NCBI RefSeq assembly: GCF_003752365.1
Contig: NZ_RJUO01000003.1
Span: forward strand, 496,001 to 560,000
Direction of reading: 5' to 3'
From: Frondihabitans sp. PhB188
GTDB lineage: Bacteria; Actinomycetota; Actinomycetes; Actinomycetales; Microbacteriaceae
DNA: 64,000 nt
Shown here: positions 25,856 to 35,128 of the stretch, piece after piece
Layout of the letters: each line of letters begins with the position of its first letter
Position numbering within the stretch: position 1 is the first letter of the stretch
The notes under the pieces: generated by a model
The model's database searches: none
What the model saw: only the letters and a program-made list of their open reading frames with translations
Told to the model about the DNA's origin: nothing
Made by a program: the position numbers and the translations under genes

Positions 25856-27961
25856 TCACAGCATGCACGAGACGCAGCCGTCGACCTCGGTGCCCTCGAG
25901 CGCCATCTGACGGAGACGGATGTAGTAGATCGTCTTGATGCCCTTGCGCCATGCGTAGATCTGGGCCTTGTTGATGTCGCGGGTGGTCGCCGTGTCTTTG
26001 AAGAACAGCGTGAGCGAGAGGCCCTGGTCGACGTGCTGCGTGGCCGCGGCATAGGTGTCGATGATCTTCTCGGGGCCGATCTCGTACGCGTCGGTGTAGT
26101 AGTCGAGGTTGTCGTTGGTCATGAAGGGCGCGGGGTAGTAGACGCGGCCCAGCTTGCCCTCCTTGCGGATCTCGATCTTCGACGCGATCGGGTGGATCGA
26201 CGAGGTGGAGTGGTTGATGTACGAGATCGAACCGGTCGGCGGGACGGCCTGGAGGTTCTGGTTGTAGATGCCGTGCTCCATGACGCTGGCCTTGAGCGCG
26301 CGCCAGTCGTCCTGCGTCGGGATCTCCACGTTCGCGTCGGCGAACAGCTTCGCAGCGCGCTCGGTCGACGGGACCCACTCGGACTCGGTGTACTTGTCGA
26401 AGAACTCGCCCGACGCGTACTTCGAGTCGTCGAAGCCGCCGAACTTCACCTTGCGCTCGATCGCGATCTTGTTCGAGGCGCGCAGCGCGTGGAACAGCAC
26501 CGTGTAGAAGTAGATGTTCGTGAAGTCGATGGCCTCTTCGGTGCCGTAGTGCACGCGCTCACGGGCCAGGTAGCCGTGGAGGTTCATCTGCCCGAGGCCG
26601 ATGGCGTGCGAGGAGTCGTTGCCGACCTCGATGGAGCGGACCGACGTGATGTGGCTCATGTCGCTGACGGCGCTGAGCCCGCGGATGGCGGTCTCGACGG
26701 TGCGGCCGAAGTTGTCGCTGTCCATCGAGAGGGCGATGTTCATCGACCCGAGGTTGCAGGAGATGTCCTTGCCGATCTCGTCGTACGAGAGGTCTTCGTT
26801 GAAGGTGGTCGGCGTGTTGACCTGCAGGATCTCGGAGCAGAGGTTCGACATGTTGATCCGGCCCTTGATCGGGTTGGCCTTGTTCACCGTGTCCTCGAAC
26901 ACGATGTAGGGGTAGCCCGACTCGAACTGGATCTCGGCGATGGTCTGGAAGAACTCGCGAGCGTTGATCTTCGTCTTCTTGATGCGAGCGTCGTCGACCA
27001 TCTCGCGGTACTTGTCGGTGATCGAGATGTCGCCGAAGGGGACGCCGTAGACGCGCTCCACGTCGTAGGGCGAGAACAGGTACATGTCCTCGTCCTTCTT
27101 CGCGAGCTCGAACGTGATGTCGGGCACGACGACACCGAGTGACAGCGTCTTGATGCGGATCTTCTCGTCGGCGTTCTCACGCTTCGTGTCGAGGAATCGC
27201 AGGATGTCGGGGTGGTGCGCCGACAGGTAGACCGCGCCGGCCCCCTGGCGTGCGCCGAGCTGGTTGGCGTAGCTGAAGCTGTCTTCGAGGAGCTTCATGA
27301 CGGGGATGATGCCCGAGGACTGGTTCTCGATCTGCTTGATCGGCGCGCCGGCCTCGCGGATGTTCGAGAGCGACAGGGCGACGCCGCCGCCGCGCTTCGA
27401 CAGCTGGAGCGACGAGTTGATGCCGCGCGAGATCGACTCCATGTTGTCTTCGATGCGCAGGAGGAAGCAGCTGACGAGCTCGCCGCGCTGGGCCTTGGCC
27501 GTGTTGAGGAAGGTCGGGGTGGCCGGCTGGAAGCGGCCGGCGATGATCTCCTCGACGAGGTCGATCGCGAGCTGCTCGTCGCCCTGGGCGAGGCCGAGGG
27601 CGGTCATGACGACGCGGTCCTCGAAGCGCTCGAGGTAGCGCTTTCCGTCGAAGGTCTTGAGCGTGTAGGAGGTGTAGTACTTGAACGCGCCGAGGAACGT
27701 CTGGAAGCGGAACTTCTTCGAGTACGCGAGGTCGTTGAGCTTCTCGATGAACTCGAACGAGTACATGTCGATCGTCGCCTGCTCGTAGTAGTCGTTCTCG
27801 ACCAGGTAGTCGAGACGCTCCTTGAGGTTGTGGAAGAAGACCGTGTTCTGGTTGACGTGCTGCAGGAAGTACTGCTTGGCCGCCTCGCGATCCCTGTCGA
27901 ACTGGATCTCGCCGTTGCTCCCGTAGAGGTTGAGCATGGCGTTCAGCGCGTGGTAGTCCAT
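25856..27961 (-). CDS. nrdE: Class Ib ribonucleotide reductase, alpha subunit
   Basis: 701 residues from the ATG at 27961 ([10 protein letters not shown]). A TTG at 28012, preceded at some distance by AGAAGGA and inside nrdI, would add 17 residues and is an alternative start. Catalytic landmarks are LVSCFLLR for the first redox cysteine, the NLCSEI segment with the thiyl-radical cysteine, [18 protein letters not shown], and a C-terminal CVSCML cysteine pair that is recharged by NrdH. The enzyme makes dNDPs in the cytoplasm with NrdF. It follows nrdH and nrdI and should share the NrdR-controlled promoter. Confidence 0.97.
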   Translation of the reverse strand: MDYHALNAMLNLYGSNGEIQFDRDREAAKQYFLQHVNQNTVFFHNLKERLDYLVENDYYEQATIDMYSFEFIEKLNDLAYSKKFRFQTFLGAFKYYTSYTLKTFDGKRYLERFEDRVVMTALGLAQGDEQLAIDLVEEIIAGRFQPATPTFLNTAKAQRGELVSCFLLRIEDNMESISRGINSSLQLSKRGGGVALSLSNIREAGAPIKQIENQSSGIIPVMKLLEDSFSYANQLGARQGAGAVYLSAHHPDILRFLDTKRENADEKIRIKTLSLGVVVPDITFELAKKDEDMYLFSPYDVERVYGVPFGDISITDKYREMVDDARIKKTKINAREFFQTIAEIQFESGYPYIVFEDTVNKANPIKGRINMSNLCSEILQVNTPTTFNEDLSYDEIGKDISCNLGSMNIALSMDSDNFGRTVETAIRGLSAVSDMSHITSVRSIEVGNDSSHAIGLGQMNLHGYLARERVHYGTEEAIDFTNIYFYTVLFHALRASNKIAIERKVKFGGFDDSKYASGEFFDKYTESEWVPSTERAAKLFADANVEIPTQDDWRALKASVMEHGIYNQNLQAVPPTGSISYINHSTSSIHPIASKIEIRKEGKLGRVYYPAPFMTNDNLDYYTDAYEIGPEKIIDTYAAATQHVDQGLSLTLFFKDTATTRDINKAQIYAWRKGIKTIYYIRLRQMALEGTEVDGCVSCML

Positions 27962-27981
27962 ACCCGCGTTTGGCCCCGCGA

Positions 27982-28398
27982 TTACCTCGAGGTCATCGAC
28001 TGCTGCGTCCAAAATTGGTCCAATCCTTCTTGTACTGCTCGTACGTCGTCCGGGGTGCCGAAGACCTCGGCACGGTAGAGGAGGGGCACTCCGCACTTGG
28101 CGCTGACGATCTCGCCGGCCAGGCAGTAGCCCTCTCCGAAGTTGGTGTTGCCCGTCGCTATGACTCCGCGGATGAGGTCTCTGTTGACCTCGTCGTTCAG
28201 AAAGCGGATGACCTGCTTGGGGACGGCGCCTCGCCCTTCGCCTCCGCCGTAGGTGGGGAGGACGAGGACGAAGGGGTCACGGGCGTGGAGCGGCTCGTCG
28301 GTCGGGAAGAGCGGGATCCGCTCGGCCGGGAGGCCCAGCTTCTCGACGAAGCGCGCAGTGTTGCCCGACACGCTCGAGAAGTAGATGAGGTGAGTCAC
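27982..28398 (-). CDS. nrdI: NrdI flavodoxin-like activator of NrdF
   Basis: 138 residues. The FMN phosphate loop SSVSGNT is at about residues 8-14, the [12 protein letters not shown] segment near 50-60, and [15 protein letters not shown] near 82-96. NrdI supplies oxidant or electrons to assemble the dimanganese-tyrosyl cofactor of NrdF. It lies between nrdH and nrdE as in other class Ib operons. Confidence 0.95.
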   Translation of the reverse strand: MTHLIYFSSVSGNTARFVEKLGLPAERIPLFPTDEPLHARDPFVLVLPTYGGGEGRGAVPKQVIRFLNDEVNRDLIRGVIATGNTNFGEGYCLAGEIVSAKCGVPLLYRAEVFGTPDDVRAVQEGLDQFWTQQSMTSR

Positions 28399-28426
28399 GA
28401 CACTCCTCCTCGGGGTGGTTTCAGAA

Positions 28427-28660
28427 CTACGCGATGGCGGCAGCGAGGCCGGCGATCTTGTCGGGGCGGAAGCCGCTCCAGTGGTCTTCGTCGGTGACGA
28501 CGACGGGAGCCTGCAGGTAGCCCAGGGCCTTGACCGTCTCGAGGGCCTTGTCGTCGACGGAGACGTCGAAGACCTCGTACTCGATGCCCTTGTTGTCGAG
28601 AGCGCGGTAGGTGGCCGTGCACTGGACGCAGGACGGCTTCGTGTAGACGGTGATGGCCAT
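28427..28660 (-). CDS. nrdH: NrdH glutaredoxin-like protein
   Basis: 77 residues with redox motif C11-V-Q-C14 and the C-terminal WSGFRPDKI segment typical of NrdH, which reduces NrdE and is recharged by thioredoxin reductase. The start at 28660 follows GGGGAGAAC; an upstream ATG in frame has no ribosome site. It is the first gene of the nrdHIE operon. Confidence 0.95.
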   Translation of the reverse strand: MAITVYTKPSCVQCTATYRALDNKGIEYEVFDVSVDDKALETVKALGYLQAPVVVTDEDHWSGFRPDKIAGLAAAIA

Positions 28661-28743
28661 GTTCTCCCCTAGAAAAACGACGGTTCGCGGACCCGCGAAT
28701 GCCTGCAAGGGCTTCTGCGGGGTGTGGTTGGTGCTGCGGATCG

Positions 28744-28791
28744 ATACTACATCTAGGGGCCGACATTGGAAGGCACCACTAGATCCGGTGT
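28744..28791 (-). promoter_or_regulatory. Tandem NrdR-like boxes upstream of nrdH
   Basis: Read on the minus strand, ACACCGGATCTAGTGG (28776-28791) and CCCCTAGATGTAGTAT (28744-28759) both fit the 16-base NrdR consensus acaCwAtATaTwGtgt at its most conserved positions. Their starts are 32 bases apart, three helical turns, which is the usual spacing for cooperative NrdR binding. NrdR represses ribonucleotide reductase genes when dATP is abundant. Confidence 0.7.
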
Positions 28792-28818
28792 TACACGGCT
28801 GTAATTACGACCGCCGGA

Positions 28819-28918
28819 TTATCCACAGGGGTTGTGCACAGTTGGGAGCGCTTATCCCCGGAAAATCGGCTTTCTCCACAGCCTCCTCCCCACCCCCGAC
28901 ACTCGAAACTGTGGATAA
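28819..28918. promoter_or_regulatory. Cluster of DnaA boxes upstream of the nrd operon
   Basis: Two perfect TTATCCACA boxes, plus strand at 28819-28827 and minus strand at 28910-28918. Between them lie TTGTGCACA at 28832-28840, TTCTCCACA at 28872-28880 and the weaker TTATCCCCG at 28852-28860. All lie within 100 bases. No dnaA, dnaN or other origin gene is near, so control of nrd transcription by DnaA, or DnaA titration, is more likely than an origin. Confidence 0.65.
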
Positions 28919-29132
28919 CCCGTCGCGCCCCCATTTCGGGGGTGCGGCGTGTCGCGTGAATCGCCCCTCCGACCTTCTCGGGCATCGGCTCGAGCCGTGA
29001 GATCCGTCAACGCCTCGACACCGGACCAGGAGGCATCTAGGATGCATATACGGGTCGGTGACAAGAACGCCACGGGTGTTCTTCCCTTCGGGATAGCCGA
29101 CCTTTTACCTGCCCGGAATCGACTGCCCGAGA
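28919..29132. other. Non-coding stretch before the DUF3800 gene
   Basis: No gene is supported here. It contains CCCCCATTTCGGGGG (near 28929-28943), a short hairpin, and a nested structure at about 29054-29106 in which GGTCGG...CCGACC encloses AAGAAC...GTTCTT, followed by CTTTTA on the plus strand. The latter could end transcription from either side. Confidence 0.4.
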
Positions 29133-29810
29133 TCACCGGACCTGCTTGGCGAAGGCGAGCAAGGACACGTCGGCTGCCCAAGGAAAATGGCGGAACTCCT
29201 GCCGCGGAAGAACGACCTGCTCGAGGTGATGGCAATCCTTGCCTTGGACGACGCTCCGCTGGATAGCCCACAGCGCGTAGTCAGCCATCTGCAAGCCCGC
29301 TGACGAGGAGCTCCGCCAGATATGCGGTCGCATATCCCGCTTGTCGGCGAACTGCGCGCACACATCCGCGAGGGCATTCCATACCGCTTCCTGCCTGGCC
29401 CCCATGTCAATGTGGGCTGCGACCACATGCACTGTGTCGCCCGGTGCAGACAAACGGGGAACCGCGGCCTTGAGATGCACGTAGAGCGTGTATTTGTAGA
29501 GCCAGATCTTGGGACGTTCGCGCACCCGAGGGAATGCATTCGACTTGGCCATGAACGTCGACGCGAATCGGACATCGGTGCGACCCAAGACTTCAAAGAA
29601 GGCCTGCCTGGTGCCGGGAGAGTCGTTGTAGGCGTGAAAACCGGCCGTAAGTGCTTCTCGAGACGCTCGCGCCAGGACAGACTCTTCAAGGAATTGTGCT
29701 TGAGACCCTCGAATCGAGGCGCTGCCGAACGCGAAGTACGGCGACTTCGATTTGGTCGGCTCGAAATCCACCGTTCCCGACTCATCGAGATAGATCCAGA
29801 TCTCAGACAC
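29133..29810 (-). CDS. DUF3800-domain protein
   Basis: 225 residues, GTG start at 29810. The N-terminal strand IWIYLDESGTVDF with an early Asp-Glu pair and the C-terminal GLQMADYALWAIQR helix with its Asp are the two signatures of DUF3800. This family is predicted to have an RNase H-like fold and is common in mobile and defence regions. The acidic residues suggest a metal-dependent nuclease, but no activity is established. Base composition is lower in GC than the flanking MFS and nrd genes, which points to transfer. It stands alone, with no helicase or methylase beside it. Confidence 0.82.
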   Translation of the reverse strand: MSEIWIYLDESGTVDFEPTKSKSPYFAFGSASIRGSQAQFLEESVLARASREALTAGFHAYNDSPGTRQAFFEVLGRTDVRFASTFMAKSNAFPRVRERPKIWLYKYTLYVHLKAAVPRLSAPGDTVHVVAAHIDMGARQEAVWNALADVCAQFADKRDMRPHIWRSSSSAGLQMADYALWAIQRSVVQGKDCHHLEQVVLPRQEFRHFPWAADVSLLAFAKQVR

Positions 29811-29899
29811 AACTAAGCATTCTGTGCATCAGATCAACATATCAAGGACCAAGGTGAGTCTCGCAGAGCGTGGCCCCCCTTCCGTAGACTGGTCACCTC

Positions 29900-31111
29900 G
29901 TGGGCGCCTATTCCAATCTTCTGAAGACGCCGGGGGTCGCGCGGATCATCGCCGCGCAGCTGACCGCCCGGTTCCCGTTCGGCATGCTCTCGCTCGCCTT
30001 CCTGCTCCACGTCGAGCACGTGACGCACTCGTACGGCGCCGCGGGAATCGTCCTCGCCGCCACGAGCGTGGGCCAGGCGATCTCGGGTCCGCTCACCAGC
30101 CGGTGGATGGGCATCTGGGGCATGCGCCCGGTGCTGCTGCTCACGCTGGCCGTCTGCTTCGCGAGCCTCATCGTCTTCGCGCTCGCCCCGCTGACGCTCC
30201 CCCTGTACATGGTGGTCGGCTTCGTGGCGGGCCTGAGCGTGCCCCCGGTCCAGCCGGCCGTGCGCACGATCTACCCGAAGATGGTCAACTCGAAGCAGCT
30301 GACGCCGCTCTTCTCGCTCGACGCCTCCGCGCAGGAGATCATCTGGGTCGCCGGCCCCGTCATCACCACCTTCGTCGGCACGCAGATCGGCACGACCTAC
30401 GCGATCCTGACCGCGGCCGCCTTCCTCATCGGCGGCGGCATCTGGTTCATCGCCTCGCCCGAGGTCGGCCAGGTGCGGATTCCGAAGAGCAAGCGCTCAT
30501 TCGGCAAGGTGCTGGCCCGACCGACGGTGCTCCTGTCGACGATCACCGGCTTCCTCCTCATCGGAACCTGCGCCGCCGTCGAGGCCGGCGTCATCTCGGC
30601 GTTCGGCGACGGCAGCCCGAACTCCGGCTTCGTACTCGCCGTCTTCGCGATCGGCTCGCTCGCCGGCGGCCTCCTGCTCGGCCATCTCCCGGTCGGTCCG
30701 TGGTCGCTGCCGATCCGCATGGTGATCGTGTTCGCGGGCATCGCGCTCACGATCTTCATCCCGACGTCGTTCGTCTGGCTGTGCGTGACCCTGCTCATCG
30801 CCGGCGTCGGCATCGCCCCCGCCCTGGCCGTGATGTTCGCGATCATCTCGTCGAGCGTGCGCTTCAGCGACACGGCCGAGGCCTACGGCTGGGCCGGTAC
30901 CGGCCAGCTCATCGGAGCGGCGATCGGCTCCGCCATCGCCGGCGCCCTGATCGACCAGACGGGCACCGTCGGCGGGCTCTACGTCGCTGCGGGCTTCGCG
31001 CTGCTGGGCGTCCTCGTGCCGACGCTCTTCCAGCGCGTGCTGCCCGACCTCCGCGGCACGGATGCCGGGCCCCTCGCCGACACGGAGCCGGTGCCGATCC
31101 AGGCGAGCTGA
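29900..31111 (+). CDS. MFS transporter
   Basis: 403 residues, GTG start, about twelve transmembrane helices. The cytoplasmic loop after helix 2 reads SRWMGIWGMRP, a weak form of the GxxxDRxGRR motif, and SVPPVQPAVRTIYPKMV follows helix 4. This outline is that of small drug or metabolite exporters. TAGACT lies nine bases upstream, so the mRNA leader should be short or absent. No neighbouring pathway indicates the substrate. Confidence 0.9.
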   Translation: MGAYSNLLKTPGVARIIAAQLTARFPFGMLSLAFLLHVEHVTHSYGAAGIVLAATSVGQAISGPLTSRWMGIWGMRPVLLLTLAVCFASLIVFALAPLTLPLYMVVGFVAGLSVPPVQPAVRTIYPKMVNSKQLTPLFSLDASAQEIIWVAGPVITTFVGTQIGTTYAILTAAAFLIGGGIWFIASPEVGQVRIPKSKRSFGKVLARPTVLLSTITGFLLIGTCAAVEAGVISAFGDGSPNSGFVLAVFAIGSLAGGLLLGHLPVGPWSLPIRMVIVFAGIALTIFIPTSFVWLCVTLLIAGVGIAPALAVMFAIISSSVRFSDTAEAYGWAGTGQLIGAAIGSAIAGALIDQTGTVGGLYVAAGFALLGVLVPTLFQRVLPDLRGTDAGPLADTEPVPIQAS

Positions 31112-31135
31112 CGTCGCGTCGGCGATAATCGACAC

Positions 31136-31966
31136 ATGGCGAACGACGTGGTCCCTCGGATCCGACTCAACGACGGCAACTCGATCCCGCAGCTCGGGCT
31201 GGGGGTCTACAAGGTCGACGACGACACCGCCGAGCGGACGGTCGCCACGGCCCTCGACGCCGGCTACCGCCACCTCGACACGGCCGAGTACTACGCGAAC
31301 GAAGCCGGCGTGGGCCGCGCCCTGGCGGCCTCGGGCCTCCCTCGCGACGACGTCTACGTCACCACCAAGGTGTGGAACGATCAGCAGGGATTCGACTCCA
31401 CCCTCCACTCGTTCGACCGGAGCCTCGACAAGCTCGGCGTCGACTTCGTCGACCTCTACCTCATCCACTGGCCCGCCCCCCGCCAGGACCTCTACGTCGA
31501 GACGTACCGCGCCCTCGAGCGCATCCGCGAGGAGGGACGAGCCCGCTCGATCGGCGTCTCGAACTTCCAGGTGCATCACCTCGAGCGCCTCCTCGGCGAG
31601 ACCGACGTCGTGCCGGTGCTGAACCAGATCGAGGTGCAGCCGTGGCTGCAGCAGACCGAGCTTCGGGCCTTCGGTGACGCCCGCCACATCGCGACGGAGG
31701 CGTGGTCGCCGCTGGCACGCGGGCGGATCCTCGACGAGCCCCTCCTCACCGGCCTCGCCGAGAAGCACGGCGTCTCGACCGCTCAGCTCGTGATCCGCTG
31801 GCACCTCCAGTCGGGGCTCGTGGTGATCCCGAAGTCGGTGACGCCGTCGCGCATCGCCGAGAATCTCGACGTGTTCGGGTTCGAGCTCTCTGACGACGAG
31901 ATGGCGACGATCGCGGGTCTCGACTCGGGCGAGCGCGTCGGGTCGCACCCGGACGAGGTGGGCTAG
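31136..31966 (+). CDS. Aldo/keto reductase
   Basis: 276 residues, a typical AKR5-type TIM barrel using NADPH. The catalytic tetrad is visible: D48 and Y53 in LDTAEYYANEAGVG, K78 in VTTKVW, and H111 in LYLIHWP. The cofactor site IPKSVTPSRIAENLDVF is near the C-terminus. Relatives reduce 2,5-diketo-D-gluconate, methylglyoxal and other aldehydes. GATAAT is exactly six bases before the ATG, predicting a leaderless transcript. Confidence 0.94.
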   Translation: MANDVVPRIRLNDGNSIPQLGLGVYKVDDDTAERTVATALDAGYRHLDTAEYYANEAGVGRALAASGLPRDDVYVTTKVWNDQQGFDSTLHSFDRSLDKLGVDFVDLYLIHWPAPRQDLYVETYRALERIREEGRARSIGVSNFQVHHLERLLGETDVVPVLNQIEVQPWLQQTELRAFGDARHIATEAWSPLARGRILDEPLLTGLAEKHGVSTAQLVIRWHLQSGLVVIPKSVTPSRIAENLDVFGFELSDDEMATIAGLDSGERVGSHPDEVG

Positions 31967-32048
31967 CCGGTCGACGGCGCTGCCCTCTGATCGGAGCATC
32001 GGCTCGAGCCCGGTACCGTTGTGGGGCACCCCGAGAGCTAGGAGCACC

Positions 32049-32576
32049 ATGACGATCAGAGCCGCCGCAGACGGATCCGCCCTCGGCAACCCCGGGCCCG
32101 CCGGCTGGGCCTGGTACGTCGACGACGAGCGCTGGGCGGCCGGCGGCTGGCCGCGCAACACCAACAACGTGGGCGAGCTCACGGCCGTGCTGGAGCTGCT
32201 GCGGGCGACGGCCGATGAAGACGACGACCTGCTGATCCTGTGCGACAGCCAGTACGCCATCAAGGCGTGCACCGAGTGGCTCGCCGGCTGGAAGCGCAAG
32301 GGCTGGCGCAAGGCCGACGGCAAGCCGGTGATGAACGTCGAGATCATCAAGGAGCTCGACGAGGCTCTGCAGGGTCGACGGGTGAAGTTCGAATGGGTGC
32401 GCGGGCACGTGGGCCACGTCATGAACGAGGCCGCCGACATCCGGGCGCGGACGGCCGCCGAGGCGTTCCAGCGCAAGACCGCCGTGCCGCACGGACCCGG
32501 CTGGCCTGACAAGCCCGTGACGACGGTCAGCGACGCTGCCGCCGTCGACCCGGCGCCGCCCGCGACGCTCTTCTAG
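32049..32576 (+). CDS. rnhA: Ribonuclease HI
   Basis: 175 residues. The four metal-binding acids are D8, E43, D66 and D130, with the mobile His-loop residue H120 in VRGHVGHVMNEAAD, so it should cut RNA in RNA:DNA hybrids. A C-terminal extension of about 30 residues follows the core. The ATG at 32049 has AGGAG upstream. The stop overlaps the stop of the converging helicase within CTAG. Confidence 0.95.
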   Translation: MTIRAAADGSALGNPGPAGWAWYVDDERWAAGGWPRNTNNVGELTAVLELLRATADEDDDLLILCDSQYAIKACTEWLAGWKRKGWRKADGKPVMNVEIIKELDEALQGRRVKFEWVRGHVGHVMNEAADIRARTAAEAFQRKTAVPHGPGWPDKPVTTVSDAAAVDPAPPATLF

Positions 32577-35128
32577 GCGCCGACCGGCCCGACGGCCGTG
32601 ACCCGCAGCACCGCCTGGCCCTGCTCGTTCGACTCCGCCAGGTCGACGGTGCCCGAGATGCCCCAGTCGTGGTCGCCCTCGGGGTCGTCGAGGATCTGCC
32701 GCACGGTCCATGCGGTCGCGCCCTCGTCGATGACCAGGAGGGACGCGCCTCGAGCGGCCGGGCTCGTTCCGATCGTGTCGTACTCGTCGTAGTAGCGGTC
32801 GAGGGCCGCGCCCCACGCGTCGGCGTCGAAGCCGGCGGCAGCGTCGAGCTCGCCCAGTGCTTCGGCGTCGTCGCGGGCCGCGAGCTGCACGCGACGGAAC
32901 AGCTCGTTGCGCACGAGCACTGTGAAGGCCCGGTGGTTGGCCGTGAGCGTGCGGAGGGTGGGCGGCACGATGGCGTCGTGCGAGGCGACCTCGGTCGGAT
33001 TGACCATCTCCTCCCACTCGTCGAGCAGCGACGAGTCGACCTGCCGCACCAGCTCGCCGAGCCACTCGATGATGTCGAGCAGCTCGTCGGTCTTGGCCTC
33101 GTTCGGGATCGTCTGGCGCAGCGCCCGGTAGGCGTCGGAGAGATAGCGCAGGACGAGCCCCTCCGAGCGCGCCAGCCCGTAGAAGTTCACGTAGTCGCCG
33201 AACGTCATGGCGCGCTCGAACAGATCGCGAACGACGGCCTTGGGCGACAGCTCGAAGTCGCCGATCCACGGCTGCGACGCCTTGTACGTCTCGAACAGGG
33301 CGCCGAGCAGCTCGTCGAGCGGCTTCGGCCAGGTGACCTCCTCGAGCAGCTCCATGCGCTCCTCGTACTCGATGCCCTCCTGCTTCATCGTGGCGACCGC
33401 CTCGCCCCGCGCCTTGAACTGCTGCTGCGACAGGATCGGCCGCGGGTCGTCGAGGGTGGACTCGACGACGGACACCATGTCGAGCGCGTAGGTGTCGGAC
33501 TCGGGGTCGAGCACCTCGAAGGCGGCGAGCGCGAACGGAGACAGCGGCTGGTTGAGGGCGAAGTTGGGCTGCAGGTCAACGGTGAGGCGGATGGTGGGGC
33601 TGCCCGTTCCTGCGGGATCGGGGATCTGCTCGACCACCCCCGACTCGCGGAGGCTGCGGTACAGCGAGATGGCCTGCCGCGCCAGCGCGTACTTCTGGGC
33701 GCGCGTCGAGTGGTTCTCGAACACCAGCGACCGCACGTTGCCGAAGACGTCGCCGCCGCGCGCGATCACGTTCAGCATCATCGCGTGCGTGATCTGCATG
33801 CTCGACGACAGGGGCTCCGGCTCGGCCTCGACGAGCTTGAAGAACGACGGCTCGCCCCACGAGACGAAGCCCTCGGGCGCCTTCTTGCGCACGATCTTGC
33901 GCTTCTTCTTGGCGTCGTCGCCGGCCTTCTTGATCTGCTGCAGGTTGTCGATCTCGTGCTCGGGAGCCTGCAGGGTGACAGTGCCGGCCGTGTCGTAGCC
34001 CGCACGCCCCGCGCGACCGGCGACCTGGTGGAACTCCCGCGCGCTCAGCTGGCGCATGCGCGTGCCGTCGAACTTGGTGAGCGCCGTGAGCAGCACGGTG
34101 CGGATCGGCACGTTGATGCCCACGCCGAGCGTGTCGGTGCCGCAGATCACCCGCAGGAGCCCGCGCTGAGCGAGCTGCTCGACGAGGCGGCGGTACTTGG
34201 GGAGCATGCCCGCGTGGTGGACGCCGATCCCTGCCCGCACCAGGCGGTTAAGGGTCTTGCCGAAGCTGGTCGAGAAGCGGAACCCCGCGATCAGCTCGGC
34301 GATCTCGTCGCGCTGCTCGCGCGTGGCGACCTTGATGCTCGACAGCGCCTGCGCCCGTTCGAGCGCTGCGGCCTGCGAGAAGTGCACGACGTAGATCGGG
34401 GCCTCGCCGGTCGACAGCAGCTCCTCGACCGTCTCGTGCACCGGGGTGGTCGCGTAGAAGTAGTGCAGCGGCACCGGTCGCTCGACCCCGGTGACCAGGG
34501 CGACCGGCCGACCCGTCCGTCGGCCGAGGTCGTCGCTGATGGCCTCGACGTTGCCCAACGTGGCCGACATGAGCAGGAACTGGACCTCCGGCAGCAGAAG
34601 CAGCGGGACCTGCCACGCCCACCCGCGGCTCGGGTCGGCGTAGAAGTGGAACTCGTCCATGACGACCTGCCCCACCTCGGCGGCCGGGCCGTGGCGCAGA
34701 GCCAGGTTGGCGAGGATCTCGGCCGTGCAGCAGATGATCGGGGCGTCGGAGTTGACCGACGAGTCGCCGGTGACCATGCCGACGTTCTCCGGGCCGAAGA
34801 GGTCGACGAGCTGAAAGAACTTCTCGCTCACCAGGGCCTTGATCGGTGCCGTGTAGTAGCTGCGCTTGCCCGTGGCCAGGGCGACGAAGTGCGCGCCGGC
34901 CGCGACGAGCGACTTGCCGGTTCCGGTCGGGGTCGAGAGGATCACCGAGGCGCCCGACACGAGCTCGATCATGGCCTCGTCTTGGGCGGGGTAGAGGGGG
35001 CGGCCCGACGACTCGGCCCAGGTGGCGAAGTCCATGTAGACGGTGTCGGCGTCGAACTCGCCGTCGCCCTTGGTGTCGTTCGGCCCGTAGTACTGGGACA
35101 GCAGCGCGGCAAGGGGGTACGTCGGCAT
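32573..35128 (-). CDS. DEAD/DEAH-family helicase with DUF3516 C-terminus
   Basis: 851 residues. The P-loop TPTGTGKS is at 66-73, the DExH box is DEFH at 158-161, SAT at 188-190, and the arginine motif HQVAGRAGRAG lies near 366, so it is a complete superfamily 2 helicase core. The large C-terminal part (about 420-851) matches the actinobacterial DUF3516 type, related in outline to Ski2/HelY helicases. It carries a lysine-rich insertion (DDAKKKRKIVRKKAPE). It probably unwinds RNA or RNA-DNA, and convergent rnhA may act on related substrates. Confidence 0.93.
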   Translation of the reverse strand: MPTYPLAALLSQYYGPNDTKGDGEFDADTVYMDFATWAESSGRPLYPAQDEAMIELVSGASVILSTPTGTGKSLVAAGAHFVALATGKRSYYTAPIKALVSEKFFQLVDLFGPENVGMVTGDSSVNSDAPIICCTAEILANLALRHGPAAEVGQVVMDEFHFYADPSRGWAWQVPLLLLPEVQFLLMSATLGNVEAISDDLGRRTGRPVALVTGVERPVPLHYFYATTPVHETVEELLSTGEAPIYVVHFSQAAALERAQALSSIKVATREQRDEIAELIAGFRFSTSFGKTLNRLVRAGIGVHHAGMLPKYRRLVEQLAQRGLLRVICGTDTLGVGINVPIRTVLLTALTKFDGTRMRQLSAREFHQVAGRAGRAGYDTAGTVTLQAPEHEIDNLQQIKKAGDDAKKKRKIVRKKAPEGFVSWGEPSFFKLVEAEPEPLSSSMQITHAMMLNVIARGGDVFGNVRSLVFENHSTRAQKYALARQAISLYRSLRESGVVEQIPDPAGTGSPTIRLTVDLQPNFALNQPLSPFALAAFEVLDPESDTYALDMVSVVESTLDDPRPILSQQQFKARGEAVATMKQEGIEYEERMELLEEVTWPKPLDELLGALFETYKASQPWIGDFELSPKAVVRDLFERAMTFGDYVNFYGLARSEGLVLRYLSDAYRALRQTIPNEAKTDELLDIIEWLGELVRQVDSSLLDEWEEMVNPTEVASHDAIVPPTLRTLTANHRAFTVLVRNELFRRVQLAARDDAEALGELDAAAGFDADAWGAALDRYYDEYDTIGTSPAARGASLLVIDEGATAWTVRQILDDPEGDHDWGISGTVDLAESNEQGQAVLRVTAVGPVGA

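Noticed and set aside
28819-28918. Chromosomal origin of replication because of clustered DnaA boxes
   Set aside because: No dnaA, dnaN, recF, gyrB or rpmH gene and no AT-rich unwinding region is nearby; the setting is the nrd promoter.
29133-29810. A multi-gene phage-defence island at the DUF3800 gene
   Set aside because: The gene is alone; the neighbours are nrd genes and an MFS transporter, with no helicase, methylase or nuclease partner.
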